From: Ptychodera flava
Lineage: Eukaryota; Hemichordata; Enteropneusta; Ptychoderidae
Direction of reading: 5' to 3'
Length of the DNA stretch: 64,000 bases
Assembly (NCBI RefSeq): GCF_041260155.1
Contig: NC_091933.1
Coordinates: 28,007,433 to 28,071,432, forward strand
The notes under the pieces: model-generated
The model's database searches: none
Told to the model about the DNA's origin: nothing
What the model saw: only the letters and a program-made list of their open reading frames with translations
Shown here: positions 35,656 to 54,131 of the stretch, in pieces
Layout: every line of letters begins with the position of its first letter
Numbering within the stretch: position 1 is the first letter of the stretch
Position numbers and translations under genes: made by a program

Positions 35656-36044
35656 CAGTCTCAGATTGTCGCATAAGTTCATGACACGAAATTCATTCGT
35701 TTACATCTAAACCCCCTCCCCCTAAACGAAAGTTCAAAAGTGCGAAATGTTGATGTCTGCCTGAGAGTACAATGTAGCATTTTGCTATAGCTACTGAAGA
35801 ATATGTATCCCCTGACCACATTACCGCCGTCAGTATGACACGAACGAATTGGAACTCGTTACAGCAAAATTTGCCCGTACGAGTGTACAGTTTTTGTTAA
35901 TTTTTACACACAACGTAAAGAGAACATGCAATCAAAAAATAAAAGTGCGAAAGTGAAGTTTACTAATAGAATGGAGGTCAAATCCCCTCCTCCCGTAAAC
36001 GAATAAATTTCGCTTTTTTGAACTTATGCGACAATCTGAGACGG
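35656..36044. mobile_element. 389-bp TIR element
   Basis: The ends match as inverted repeats around GTCTCAGATTGTCGCATAAG, with a further inverted pair (GAAATTYATTCGTTTA) inside and C-rich/G-rich inner blocks. TTAA occurs a few bases outside each end but does not sit symmetrically, so the target site is unresolved. No transposase. Confidence 0.65.
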
Positions 36045-37523
36045 TCCGTATTAAAGCAGAGGAAAATCTGTTTGATTGAACTGTTATCAGCCTGAATCGT
36101 CTGTTTATTCTTGGCTAAAGGTAGAACGACACTCAAGTGCAGTAATTACGATTATGGCAGGGAGAACTCACCTCGAGCAAGACGTCACTCCAGGGTGTAA
36201 ACTTCTTGTTGAAACGAATTGAGCAAAATTGATCTATTCCTAAATGATAAACTAATTTTTAGCAATTCGAAAAAAGAACAATGGCGTTCGACTTGTCCGC
36301 CGAATCAAGTCCTTCTTTGCTTTACTCAGTAGACGAGATGAACACTTGGTGATACACTGACATATTTACTTTGTTTAGACACCCTCGCCAAAGATTTGAA
36401 ATGAAAAATTCTCAGCAGTATGAGATTTAACTGTAACAAATCTTTCTGGATGTTCTGCCCCATTTTTTCAGTGTTGATTTTTGTCTTTTTGATGTTTATC
36501 TTTTTGTTAGCGTTGGTTTTTTTATCTTTTTTATTTCAAGTCTAAAAACAGGTGCGCATTTTGATCAGAACACGATTGGAACTTAATTTGGGGTAATTGG
36601 TTTTTCATATTTTGCAAACTTCTCAAAAGTGTTAGGTGCCATACAGCTGAATGTTGCAATATCGCAAACTACTCATAAAAGCGAGTGTGTAATGTAAAAA
36701 GAAAAGCAGATGAGATAACATTTGTAGATTACATGGACATTACTTCACCATCCAATTATCCCAAATTAGTTCAAATCGTGTTTCAGAGTAACTACTAAAC
36801 AAATCAAAAGTGTGCATATACCGTGTACGTGTGTATCTGTACATTATCGATCACGATTCGTGGCGATTAGTTTTAATTACTAACTCTCAATTTCTCTAAT
36901 CCACTCAGACTACCATGTCGTATTATCGTGCAGTCTTCCGCCATAATTGTAAAGGTGTTTAAAAAGGGAGTTACAGACATTTAATTTTCGACAAAGGAGA
37001 AGTACACTAAAATAACTCCAAACATTTTTCGCATAACAATGAAGCTACTACCATTTTAAAAAAATCATTAAGATATTTGTGTAACTATATTTTCAAAATC
37101 GCATTGTCTTGAGACGCCGTTATACCACCAACGGAGGGCACACTTTAATTCGCAATGAACAGCATGTATGTTTCAAAATGCTTGCAATTAATACAACTGG
37201 AGTGTGGTTTAAGCACGTACACAAATATCACCATTCTATATAAAGCAAATATATCCGTTGACTGGATATACAGGGACCCCACAATTAAACCAGTCTTCCG
37301 TTGCAATGTCCATTTTCATCACATCAATCGATGTTACACCTCATTGAAAGGAGACAAAGGGGTTATTATGTTAAAAATCGATGACAAATCGATATCGTTA
37401 GGACTCGTCTGTGATCACATAATTGTTGCAAATAAAAAACAATTTGTACCTGCACATAAGCATGTCACAAAGGTTATCTCCGTATTTACAATATTTTTAA
37501 AGCCGTCCAATTTTCGTCTTTTT

Positions 37524-38201
37524 TCATGAATTTGACATCACACTGGAATTCCGTGTGTTTCGTTTGCTCACTTCAATCGGTGGTAGGATGATTTTCCCCC
37601 TCGTTGTGTTACTGTTAGCAGCTGTCTTGGTGTTCAGAGCTGTGGGTACCCTGAGTACCTGGCTGCGCTCCATGGCTTCTAGACTGGCTTTCTTTGCGGG
37701 TTCAACAAGTTTCTTTGCCTTCTCCAGTCTCGGGTTGTACGCATCGATAGCATGGCTTTGCTTGCGAACTTCTGCTCGCATTGAGAACAGATACCTCCCC
37801 CTCGCCGCGTACCTTTCCAGCGACTTTCGTTCAACAAGTCGCCTCTCGTCATGAAAGCTCATGGGGTGACTCTCGTAAGCGCGTCTAGTTGCCTCAATAT
37901 CGTGTAATTCTTTCTTAAGTTGCGCCTGAACACGGTTGACCCGAATATTAAAGACATCCCCGGCCCTTTCTAGTCGTCGATACGTGAGTTGCAGTCGGTT
38001 TCTCTCCTTAGTGTTCACGATACCTGCCCTATGTCTCATCCGGGCACCCAGTCTTTGAATGGCCTCAAACCGCTTCCAACTTTTTACCTCGTCCATGTTC
38101 AACTTCAAGTCTTCACTCTTCTTTTCAGATTTCGACTCGTCCGTTTCTGTCTCGTTAACATTCGGACTTGAACTCGAACTATCGAGGGACTCAGGCGGCA
38201 T
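37524..38201 (-). CDS. unrecognised basic, coiled-coil-rich protein
   Basis: An open frame of 225 residues from the ATG at 38201 to a stop at 37524-37526. The frame is open upstream to a TGA at 38259-38261, without another ATG. That allows either a start at 38201 or an upstream exon joined at an acceptor such as TTTTTAAG. The N-terminal 45 residues are acidic and Ser-rich. Residues from about 45 to 180 are strongly charged and helical (KRFEAIQRLGARMRHRAG, RNRLQLTYRRLERAGDVF, SLERYAARGRYLF) and probably form coiled coils. The tail is Thr/Asn/Ser-rich. Base composition is more GC-rich than the surroundings, and frame preservation over 240 codons argues for a real gene. I do not recognise the family. 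It could be a terminal exon of a longer gene. Confidence 0.6.
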   Translation of the reverse strand: MPPESLDSSSSSPNVNETETDESKSEKKSEDLKLNMDEVKSWKRFEAIQRLGARMRHRAGIVNTKERNRLQLTYRRLERAGDVFNIRVNRVQAQLKKELHDIEATRRAYESHPMSFHDERRLVERKSLERYAARGRYLFSMRAEVRKQSHAIDAYNPRLEKAKKLVEPAKKASLEAMERSQVLRVPTALNTKTAANSNTTRGKIILPPIEVSKRNTRNSSVMSNS

Positions 38202-38261
38202 TTCAATCTTAAAAATGTCAGTCGGCTGCGAACAGTCTTGAACGTCTATCACAAAAGTTCA

Positions 38262-44324
<6,063 letters not shown>

Positions 44325-47300
44325 TCAATTAACATTGGCGTCCCATTGAAGGTTCCCGCTGGACGCACTGGACTTCAGTACAGAGTCCTCGCCCAGGACC
44401 TTGCAAAGTTCGTTCAACCTCTGTTGCATGGCCGGTATACCAGCCAGCTGGACTTCAAGCTTTTGTTTCTCTTCATTGAGCGAGAGCCTGGCCCTGGTGT
44501 CCAGCTCTTCCATCCGCCATCCACCCTCCCCATCAAACTGAAGCAGGTGGGTGTGGTATTTCCTGCATGGTGAGAAGGAACAAAATTTGAGAATTTCAAA
44601 ATTCTCAACAGAGCCTGATATGATGATTAACTTATTGGGTTAAAGTTCAAACTGGCATTGTTTCTTTGTAACAGGTTTTATACATCCTATTTTGACACTA
44701 ACAGTCAACATTTGACCCAAAACTATAGGTAGATTGCAAGAAATAGAGAAAAAAAATAATGGTTTCAAGATTTGTGACTTCAACCGCTCAATGAAGTACT
44801 CTTACCATAGAGAAGGTCTGTGGGTGATGGTCAGTAACAGAATGCCGGCATCTTTGGCTGCTTGGAATATACTGCCCTCAACGTCAATACTGACTGCACT
44901 GGTACACTCATCCAGGAGAGCAAACTTCGGTCTGTGAACGAAGGACTAACTAGTAATTTTCTGATCTTGTCAATCATGCACACTGTGACCCAACACTGTG
45001 CGGCAAAAATCTGAAAAAAGCGCTACATTAACAAACTCTATCAACAATAACAATACCAGCGAGGTAAAACATCTATGTACACAACAGGCAATTACAGAGA
45101 AAGGATGGGGCAATTCTTGTATCTCTGCATAAAATATACACTGTAGAATATATTTCAAGGAAATGTTGAATCATAAAATACCAGCCAATTTCTTCAAGAA
45201 CACATTCAATTGCCCAGTACTTGCAAGGTTGGATTAAACTAGATGACACTGATGTTCCATTGACTGTCAAGGACAAGATTTGTGATGATGAAAGAGACAA
45301 GATTTCATATTGATATCTGCTTACTTGTGATAGAATATCCTGGCCATTCCCATTCTCTGTTTCTCGCCACCAGAGAGGACATCTTTCCAATCTCGTATAG
45401 CATCCCAACCTGTGAACAAAGAGAATGCATCAGTTCAAGACTCATATTGGTGTCGTATTTTGGTGTGTCCACCCTTGTTTACAATAGTAAAGTTGCAACC
45501 GTACTATACAGTGTTCTCCCTAGAGCAGTTAAATCATAATGGCTACTACTCTTAAATTTAGATAAAGCAATAGATATTCATTAACATAACACTTAAGTAT
45601 ATTGTTATGCAAATAAGTTGCTTTGCAATCAAAAATTCTTGGGAAGAACACTGTGTATACGAGAGTGCAGAAGTAAGACAGTGGACACGACAATTATTAA
45701 AAATAAAGTGGCAACTTAGACCCCTATGTATACAAACCAAGACAAAGGATATAGCAACATTACAAATTTTTGAAAAGAGTAAGCAACTGTAATTAATCTA
45801 TTGAAATTAACTCCTGTATTTAAATCGTGACCACGGTCCAACTCACCTCCCTCTCTGACTACAATTTGTTGAAGGTAGACAATATTCAGTATTTCCTCTA
45901 GCTGTTGATCAGAGTATCCCTTCCTGTACATATCAGCCACAGTGTCCGGATAGATCACTTGGTCTCGCAGTGAACCAATCGACATGTAAGGTCTGTAAAC
46001 ATGAAGGTAATGTATGCAGTTTGAATAATATTGTCTATGTACACCTGGGCAAAACATGTCATTGGTTAGCCTATAAGATAGTACATTATGGTAGAACAGA
46101 CAAATTCAAAAAGAAATATTGGAGTGGCAATTGCTTTCTCATGGAAAACAAATTCATCGGGACATACGTTATCGGGACACATGTACATATTCTGTCTTAA
46201 CTTTGGTAGTTTGTAAATTATTCTATGAAAAATCTAACATGATACTTCTTCACACATATTTAAACAGAAACTCTGCAACAAGCAAGTCTCACCTCTGTGG
46301 TATATAGAACATGTGTTTTAGAGCTGGCTTGATAAGCTTGCCTTTGTAGACTGGCCACAGACCACCCAGAATTCTGAACAGTGAACTCTTGCCACATCCA
46401 TTGGGTCCTGCTATCAACAGATGCATGTCCCCTGTCACCTATATCATACATGCACAGACAAAATGGGGAAAAAAGTGATAAGCGGTTATCCTTTCTCTGT
46501 TGGTCTTTTGAAATGTAGAAAATTGCACCAGAATCCTGATGTTTTGACAGTTTATGCATGGCACTATGGTGACCTACCAGAAAGATTTGTCTTTCTTTCT
46601 CTCTCTCCCCCATGGTAAACACCTGTAACTGGCATGACATGCAAAGATGCATATTCGTGTGTTATATTGCAATATATCTCTACATCTCTATCATATTCAC
46701 ATACACACACACATTAAAGGTAACTTTCTAAAATCACAATGATAGAGATAGCTACGTCAAACTAACTCTAAGCAAGTGCTGACTTTATTGTCATCTTTTC
46801 GATTGAAGTGAAGAATTTCAACAATGGAAAAGTTGGTTGTCAAATAGTTTGTATCTGAGTACTTACATTCAAACTCAGACTGGACGTGATGACATCACCA
46901 TTGGGAGTGATGATTGGCACGTCATCCAGGGATATCGTTGCAGTCTCTACTTCTGTAACTTCACCTGGAAAAGTGACAAAACATGTGTATATGTTGAAAT
47001 TACTTTTATTGCGATTGTCTGGTCCACAGTCTGTCAATGTAGAACTTAATGACAAATGTTCACATCCTACGATCAAACTGCTTGCAATAAAAAAACGTGA
47101 CACTGAAGATGTATCCAACCTAAAATGTTTATGGTTGCAAAGATTCTCATAATATATTATTAAATGAATAAAATTGCAAAATAGGTTTCAAAAGGTAAAG
47201 CTGATACTGAAAATAATGTGCTCGGCTCAGCACAGCATCTTCTCAGGGATATTGGCATATTCCATACAGAAAACTTTGGATAACCTATTGCACTGAAACT

Positions 47301-50300
47301 TCAATTAAAGTGTTTGATATGTCTGTGATATTATACGGGTACCTGTACATATCTGTTACTAGTGAAAAGCTGGAATGAATATCCCTTACCATTGATTTCC
47401 AATGGACCTTCAATCCTTTCCTTGGATTTCAATGCTGTCTTGGGTTTGGCTACGTCTCCAGCTGTAACCATTGTCTTGGAATATCTGCCTTCGCTGACGT
47501 CATTGAAGACTTTTATCATGTCATGTACTCTAGATGTGTAGCCTACCAGTTCCATGATCTGTCGGTGACATTCAAACAAAGCAATAAGCTGACGTTGTGA
47601 TAGTCTCTCCAAATGGACGAAAACATCTTCAAAACAATTCCCTTTCATATTGTAGAATTTTTTTGAGGTGTTGCAAAGTGCAGCAAAAGTTTGTGAGTAT
47701 AGCCAGGGTTTTCCATTCCAAATCTCTCTTCCTTGAAATCACAAAAGAATTAATGAAACTCTGAAAGTCTGAAAATAGTTCCTGATGCGTGCCTTTTTTT
47801 TTCAAATATTGAAGTCAAGCACTTACGGTAATAGACAAAATTGAAGCATTTTCACTAGTACATGAAACAACCTACAAAATGTCTAATTAATACCAGATAA
47901 TTTACAATGCTTATAACAAATCTCGTTGTACGTGATGTCTGTCTACATAAACCTTGCGTAATCTCAAAAATCTCAATGTGACAGGACACTGCATTGTCGT
48001 GATTTTTGAACACCTTGATGGTGTAGGAATGGAAGCATGACAACAAACAATGCAAGTATCACTTGGCACTCACTTCCTTGTAAGATGACATGATTCTCTC
48101 GATGGCATCGGCACTTGAGATCAGTAGGTTCCTGGCCGTAGTGAAGGCTTCAGTTCTTTCACTGACAGTCTCAGCTTCACTGAGAGGTTCATCTGTGTAC
48201 AAAATTCAAAAGACAACATACATTGTAAGCATCCCTTCAACAAACTGAAATTTCAAATCCATATCAAAGCTGAATGTTACTTACTGTTGATGCAGAAGGC
48301 ACCCAAATATACATCTTTTTTCCGATGTTATAAATATAGTTTATCACACAAGTTCAATGTTCCAAAACAGGATGTTTTGTTTGGAAGATTTAATACATGT
48401 AACAAGGAGGAAATTAATTTTTGACTTTAAGTTTGACTGATAATTTATTTCATATCAAAGTCTGGTTAAATTGTAATATTATCCTTTTCATCTCTCTTTA
48501 AATTTCTTATTTTGCATTAGGATTCCTGTTTTGTAATCACACTTACATTTCTCATTCTGAAATTGAACAGTATTGTAGTTTTCATAGCAATCTTATGTAT
48601 TATGGTAGTACAAGGTTGTGATTTTTAATGTAAATCTTTCATCCTATTGTTTCCATTACTTTTCTAATTTTAGAGACACTGAAGTTTTATTATATTATAC
48701 AGTATCCCATTGATCACTTGATAAACAAACAAATCTATGATTGGTAATAATTGAAACTCTACCAGATACATGAAAGCTGTACTAGTCAGAGTTGATCCAG
48801 CCTTTTAAAAAATAAATGTAGAGTTTCACCATGTTATTGATTATTGAGAGTATAATCTGTCTACCAGCTATTAACCCTGTTCAGATCGACCACTTTGCGT
48901 TGGTGTAGCACCGGTGCTAGGCCGGGGCCGACGTAAAATACCAATGTGGACACGCTGCGTCGGCCTTGGGCCGACACAGTTTGGTCCTGGTGAGAAGGGG
49001 GGTTCAGGGCCGACGCAGGGCCAACACAAAATTTGGTCGGACGTAAATCACCTGTGTGGACACGTTACGTTAGCCCTGGTCCTAGTTGACACCCTCACAT
49101 GTTCATTTTGAGTAACCCATTGGCGCGTAGAATATGGCGGTTCGTGGGATTAACTGGAGCACGGAGGCGACGTAAAATGACGAGTGGTAGTCATATTTGC
49201 CCTTCTTGTGCGTAAAAACCGCCGGAAAATCATGAACAGTAGAAACAGCACGCCAGTATTCAAATCCACCATCTTGAACCTTGACAGGTCAGAGGTCACA
49301 AAGGACGGCAAATTTACGTCGGCCCAAATTCAGGTACTGTTAAGTGCGGACACGGACCAAATCTGTTCCCAAAAGGAGGATTATTTTGCGTCGGCCCAAA
49401 TTTCAGTTGGGTTGCCAATGTGAACAAGGCTATTGATACAACACACGACTGCTGTGTAAATTGCATTGATTTTCAACCAAAGATCCAATATTTGTTTAAA
49501 TATTGGAAGATGTTGCAGTTTGCTCTTGATATGAGTGTATGTACTCCAAAGTGCTTTTTTCATCTGCAAAAGAGCACTTTGTTTAAATGTTCATCAATTT
49601 CATTGGTATGATAGTGACTATCTTTCCATATTTACCTGTCTTGCGTCCCGTCGCTGTCACCATGGGTATTGCCACCATTAGCATACCACTAGCACTCCAT
49701 ACATACTTCATCAGGAACTGTTCCAGCATGATGTACCAGAGTTTCTTGCGGAATATGAGGTCCATCTGTTTGGTCAGAGATTTGTAGCTCCGCTGTAGCA
49801 AATTCAACTCTACCTGTAATGCAAGGGAGGAAATGTGTATAGATTGGTGATGTTTTTGAAATAAAAAATACATGCAAAATACAACGGAAGCAAGAAGATC
49901 AACAGTACTATGAGAAATCATGGTGATAATTTTGTTATAATTCCTGAACATGAGCATTAGCAACAGTTCAAGCATCAGAGATGAGTTTTTCTTAACCTTT
50001 GACCTCACTATCACACTCTCTGCGATCTGTGGGGATTTTGAAGCTTAGGATATTGCAGTGTATCATCAGAGCTCATATCAGTGACCATTGTCTTTGGATA
50101 TCTGGACTGGAATGGTTTCAACATGCATCTGTACCAGGTCAATCTTGATAACATAGGTTATCTGGGTTGCATGGAATAAAAGATTTTAGTTCTGTTCTAC
50201 CGTATATTGGTCAGTGTGTCCTGTATATCCACTCATATAATTTTGCTCTGTTTTGATGCAATTACACGTTCTTGCCTTGGAATTGAGAAGTCGTGTGATA

Positions 50301-53300
50301 GAATATCAACTTCCCTTCATGACATCAGCATCTGCCTTCATTTACTTGCTGCCTTTCCTCAGCTGCAGTGTTCAAGCTTAATACGGGGAAGTATTTCAAA
50401 AGTGTACCTTGCATTTGCACAAAGCCATGTTGAGGAAGTGTGCAAAACAAGGACAAAGTAGAACCAGCATAAAGGGATTGCAGTGAACAAACATGTAGGA
50501 AATTTGAGGCCCAAAGATACGTGTGTTTCTGTGAACATGCAAATATTGGGTAGGGTCAGTCCGGAACATTTTATACTTTTTAAAATTTTTACTGGCTAAG
50601 AAAAATAAATAAGAAAGAGCAAAATCTGCCAAAATGATGCTTGAGTTTTCAAACTGTGGAAAAAATATTGTTGGATAATTTTAAATAGGTTGGATCAAGT
50701 TACTGGAAACACCTTTTTCATTTGGCCTACTGCACTTTAAAAGATTTTTTCTTTCAGTGCCAAGACTCTTATGCTTGTCTATCTTTTACATTAGTCTCTT
50801 GTTTACCGACATGTGACTGATTTTGGTCTGTTTTCTGCAATGCTGTCAACTACTGAGCGTGCCTCGTGTCCTCAGATTAAATTTACGTTCCATGCTTGTA
50901 CAGTCACGCGACAAACTGCTTGAATACCTGAGTTGCTGGGGAGCAGTCCTATTAACACTACATGTACATGTACCTTGGATATGTGAACTTAATATAAACA
51001 CTGATTTAGGCAACGGGCAAGGATTTAACAAGCCTTTACACTCCCATTTCTTATCAATAAAATATATGGGTAAAATAGGACCATGAAAGTATTTCAAGGA
51101 GGAGTGATAATAGAGTCTAAATGCTAACAGGAGTTTATGACACTGCCCTACATCAGTACATGCATGTTTATACATGTAAGAATATGCTTAGTAAGCAGAT
51201 TTGTTGGTGATACATAATTCATGACTTCAATGCATGCTATCTCTACTAATGCATCTTTCACAGGAAAAGACCATACTGAAACTTTCAAGACCTTTCATTT
51301 TGTTGTATATTAGAAACTTTACATAATTCTAATAGGTGGACACTGCCACTTCACTTGAAACAAAATAATAACATAAGTCTGTCTGCCCATATGAACTTAC
51401 TCAAAAAAATAAGTTTGTCAGTTTTAAGCTTTTTAGGTTCCCTATCACAATGTATGCCACAATCCAACAAATAAATTAGGAAATGGTTAAAAGGTACCAT
51501 CTTTTTAATTTTCATTTGAGACATGTTTATAATAACAGGAAACCAAATTGAGTCTCTTGATGGAAGCAGGTGAATTTGGATTGGATAAATCATTTGGAAA
51601 TGTGTTCCTTGTATATTGAAAAAATCTGAAACTTAAAAGTAGCATACTGGAACTCAGTTACTATGAAGCACTTCCTGTATTTTTGTCTAATTGAAATTTT
51701 GCATTTCTTGGTGATGATGATGAGGAATGTGACCTTGTGAAATTTATGATGAAAGTCGACAAGACTGATGAAGACTTACTGTGGATAGTTTTATTCAGCT
51801 TTGGAACTATTTGAAGTTGTCGCATAAGTCTCACTTCTATTGTCTATAGTTTAAGCAGTAATTTTTTTAAGTGGGGTGGGGGTTGACCTCAGTTGAATTT
51901 TATTGAACTTCACTGCTGAATGAAAGCCCTGCAAATTACACATATTTTGTAATACCCACTCTTTCCCACTTACTTGTGTACTAATAAAAGCTACCCTTTA
52001 TCAATGATAATATCATAAGCTATATTTCCCTTCAAACTGTGAAGAAAAAGTAACAAATTAGTAAATCAACACTTCACACTATTGAAGTTTCCTTTTTGGC
52101 GAGTGGAGGGGTGTGGATCTAAGCAAACTTATTTTGTTTGTTGAAGTTTATGCAACAATCTGTGACAGCCGCTTGATGATACCATTGCAAAATCATTCTG
52201 ACTATCAAATAACAACTTCTGTATATCAATGAAAGACAGGTGTGATTGAAGAACAGTGATATGCTAGATTTCTCAAACATTTGAACTTTCCTTATGCAAA
52301 ATACATTTCATGTTTCTTTGAATCAATTTTTGTATATTTCCTGATCAGTTGCCATGAACATAATCCCTCCTTCACTGTACTCTGCAGTCAGAACAACTCC
52401 ACAGAAGTAACTTTATTATTGTATTGTGTATCTTTGATATATGATATAATATCTACTTTTCAACAGTTCATCACTTTATTGCACACGCTATGAAAGTACA
52501 CCATTTTAAAGCAAACCTTGATATACTTTCCACGAACTCAACATTTAAAATTATATCAGCAGGTGGCAGTAGAACAAAATCATTGACCTAGACAGACTGG
52601 AATTTGGGACCCCGATTAGACTATGGATATGCTTGACGGTTGAGCTGGCCAATGGTTGCACACATGCAAGATTCCATAATAGTGCCATTAAAGAGATCTT
52701 TGAGCTTTGATCATTGACCGGGGTCCAACAGGGCAGAACAGTCAGAGTGACCTTTGAACTTGGTCACCATTCACATTCAGCCAGCTCAGATAGCTCCTGT
52801 AACATTATGTATCATCTCAGACTCCCAAGGAACTATGCTCAGACCATGGATGTAAAAAGAGTCTTATTTTTACATTCATGCTCAGACCCACCTGAGGTAT
52901 AATTTAAGCTATCATCCTTGCAAAAAAATACATGGATGAAAAAAGAGTCTCTTTTTTACATCCATGCTCAGACCTTAACGGACTTTAACAGCCCTGTAGA
53001 AAGAGGCAATATTTCAGTTGATGAAGGTGAACATGACAAAAGTTGTACGGTAGGGCATAAAATGTAAACATGCATTATTTCGACTTTTTAGTTTTGTGTT
53101 TGTTTACAAATATACAAAATACTATAACAATTAGATATGTTTCTTCAATTTGAGACATTCACTTTTGTCTCCTTGTTACAAAATTACTGTACCTTGTGTC
53201 CTCCATAGAAGGCAATTTCCTCTGCATTCTGGATGATTCGTGAATGAACGAACCTAAGGTATCCCTTACGCTGGGCCTCTTCAGCAACTAGTCTTCCAAA

Positions 53301-54131
53301 GTTTGGTGACACCGCACGCAGTACAAGGGCCGTTATGTAAACGGCGGTCCCAGCGATAATGCTAGGCGCCCTGGTGTTCGCCCCACCCTCCGTGGCAAGC
53401 GATCTCAAGGTGTAGCTCATCATGATGATATCCAACACTGGTTTGGTCAGATGCGAATACAGGTGAGAAATTGACTGACAAAACATGGTGATATCCTCAG
53501 TTAAGTTCTGGTCGGCATTTTCTAACCGACCGTCCATGTTACTCACTCGGTAGTAAGTTTGGTTGTTGAAGTACATCTTGTACGAGTGATCAACTAAACG
53601 CGTGCGGAAAGCAAGGGACAATTTGCTTTCTAAGAATCGAATCATGCTGTTCACAAAGGACGCTGGTATCGCAATCAAGATCCATTTGGTAAGTATAATA
53701 ACAAAACCCCGAACATCACGTTTTACTATGTTTTTGGTCAACCTGCCATCCAGTTCGGCAACGTAGATTGACAGAAACGTTCTAGCTACAAGCGTGGCAG
53801 AATGCAGTAGTAGTAGTAGGAACTCTTTGCCTAGCAGTCGAGGTATGACTATCTTAATCAACATTCGCAGTTGCTTAAAGAATTTGTAATCAATTGTCTG
53901 CGTCTTTTTTCGCCTGGGTCCATTTGGATTCCCGACAGCACCGGATTTTTCCGCGGTTTCATTGCTTGATGATGATCTTTTCGCATTCGACGGCCTCAAA
54001 AACTTCTCATGAAGGACCGGGTAATATTTCTTTACGACATATGCGGTTACCAAAGCAAATGCTGCTCCTTTCACAATTCCAGGATTGTTGCTTATCTTGT
54101 TCGCAACTTTTGACAACTTCGAGACCGACAT
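44325..54131 (-). CDS. ABCD1/2-like: peroxisomal ABC half-transporter, ABCD1/ABCD2 type, 10 exons
   Basis: A half-transporter that dimerises in the peroxisomal membrane and imports very-long-chain fatty acyl-CoA for beta-oxidation. Exons in coding order: 53193-54131, 49636-49813, 48074-48192, 47390-47558, 46867-46964, 46293-46438, 45847-45992, 45325-45409, 44806-44931, 44325-44562. All introns are GT-AG and all phases agree, giving 747 aa (human ABCD1 745, also 10 exons). Exon 1 covers the N-terminal targeting region and most of the membrane domain, including the family motif [15 protein letters not shown] and the EAA-like loop EEIAFYGG (about 304-311). Walker A is GPNGCGKS at 512-519, signature LSGGE at 610-614, Walker B ALLDE at 631-635, then the switch His in THRPS. 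The C-terminal helix has [18 protein letters not shown]. Wording is closer to ABCD1/2 than to ABCD3/4. A second in-frame ATG at 54155 would add 8 residues. Confidence 0.96.
45325..46438 (-). CDS. ABCD1/2-like: ABCD exons 6-8: nucleotide-binding core
   Basis: Exon 6 (46293-46438) carries Walker A and FYIPQR. Exon 7 (45847-45992) carries [16 protein letters not shown] (Q-loop side) and the helical subdomain. Exon 8 (45325-45409) carries [21 protein letters not shown], the ABC signature. Every catalytic motif is canonical, so the protein should be active. Confidence 0.95.
48873..49429. mobile_element. GC-rich TIR element in ABCD intron 2
   Basis: A 557-bp block clearly richer in GC than its surroundings. 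The ends are imperfect inverted repeats (about CCCTGTTCAGATCGACCAC versus CCTTGTTCACATTGGCAAC). CTATT occurs at both flanks (48868-48872 and 49430-49434). Inside are many copies of GGGCCGACG / CGTCGGCCC and CGACGTAAA, in both orientations and mostly subterminal. The short frames inside are not recognisable. Confidence 0.6.
51814..52168. mobile_element. possible relative of the 35656-36044 element
   Basis: The right end (TTATGCAACAATCTGTGACAG) resembles the right end of that element. The left end shares TTGTCGCATAAG with its left end, and a G-rich inner block is present. The left terminus appears eroded. Confidence 0.4.
52845..52966. repeat. two 36-bp near-palindromes
   Basis: 52845-52880 and 52931-52966 both run from CATGGATG to CATYCATG, with an AAAAGAGTCT core that folds back imperfectly. 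Both are followed by CTCAGACC. They form a direct duplication of a hairpin in ABCD intron 1. Confidence 0.7.

Larger units (their letters stand above)
31440..37523. other. intergenic region with palindromes and dispersed repeats
   Basis: No coding region is supported. It holds a 140-bp palindromic element (32548-32687), a 24-bp perfect palindrome (33261-33284), a diverged direct-repeat pair (from 33401 and 35092), a small hairpin at 34937-34962 and a TIR element (35656-36044). The remainder is AT-rich, with only short frames. Confidence 0.6.
49814..53192. other. ABCD intron 1
   Basis: A 3.4-kb intron between exons 1 and 2. Apart from the repeats listed separately (51814-52168, 52845-52880, 52931-52966) I see no gene. 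Short frames on both strands lack support. Confidence 0.6.

Noticed and set aside
35648-36055. TTAA on both sides of the TIR element as a PiggyBac/Kolobok target duplication
   Set aside because: The TTAA copies lie at unequal distances from the matched ends, so they are probably chance in AT-rich DNA.
37555-38241. Plus-strand frames opposite the coiled-coil gene
   Set aside because: Shorter, hydrophobic shadow frames; the minus-strand frame has the composition of a real protein.
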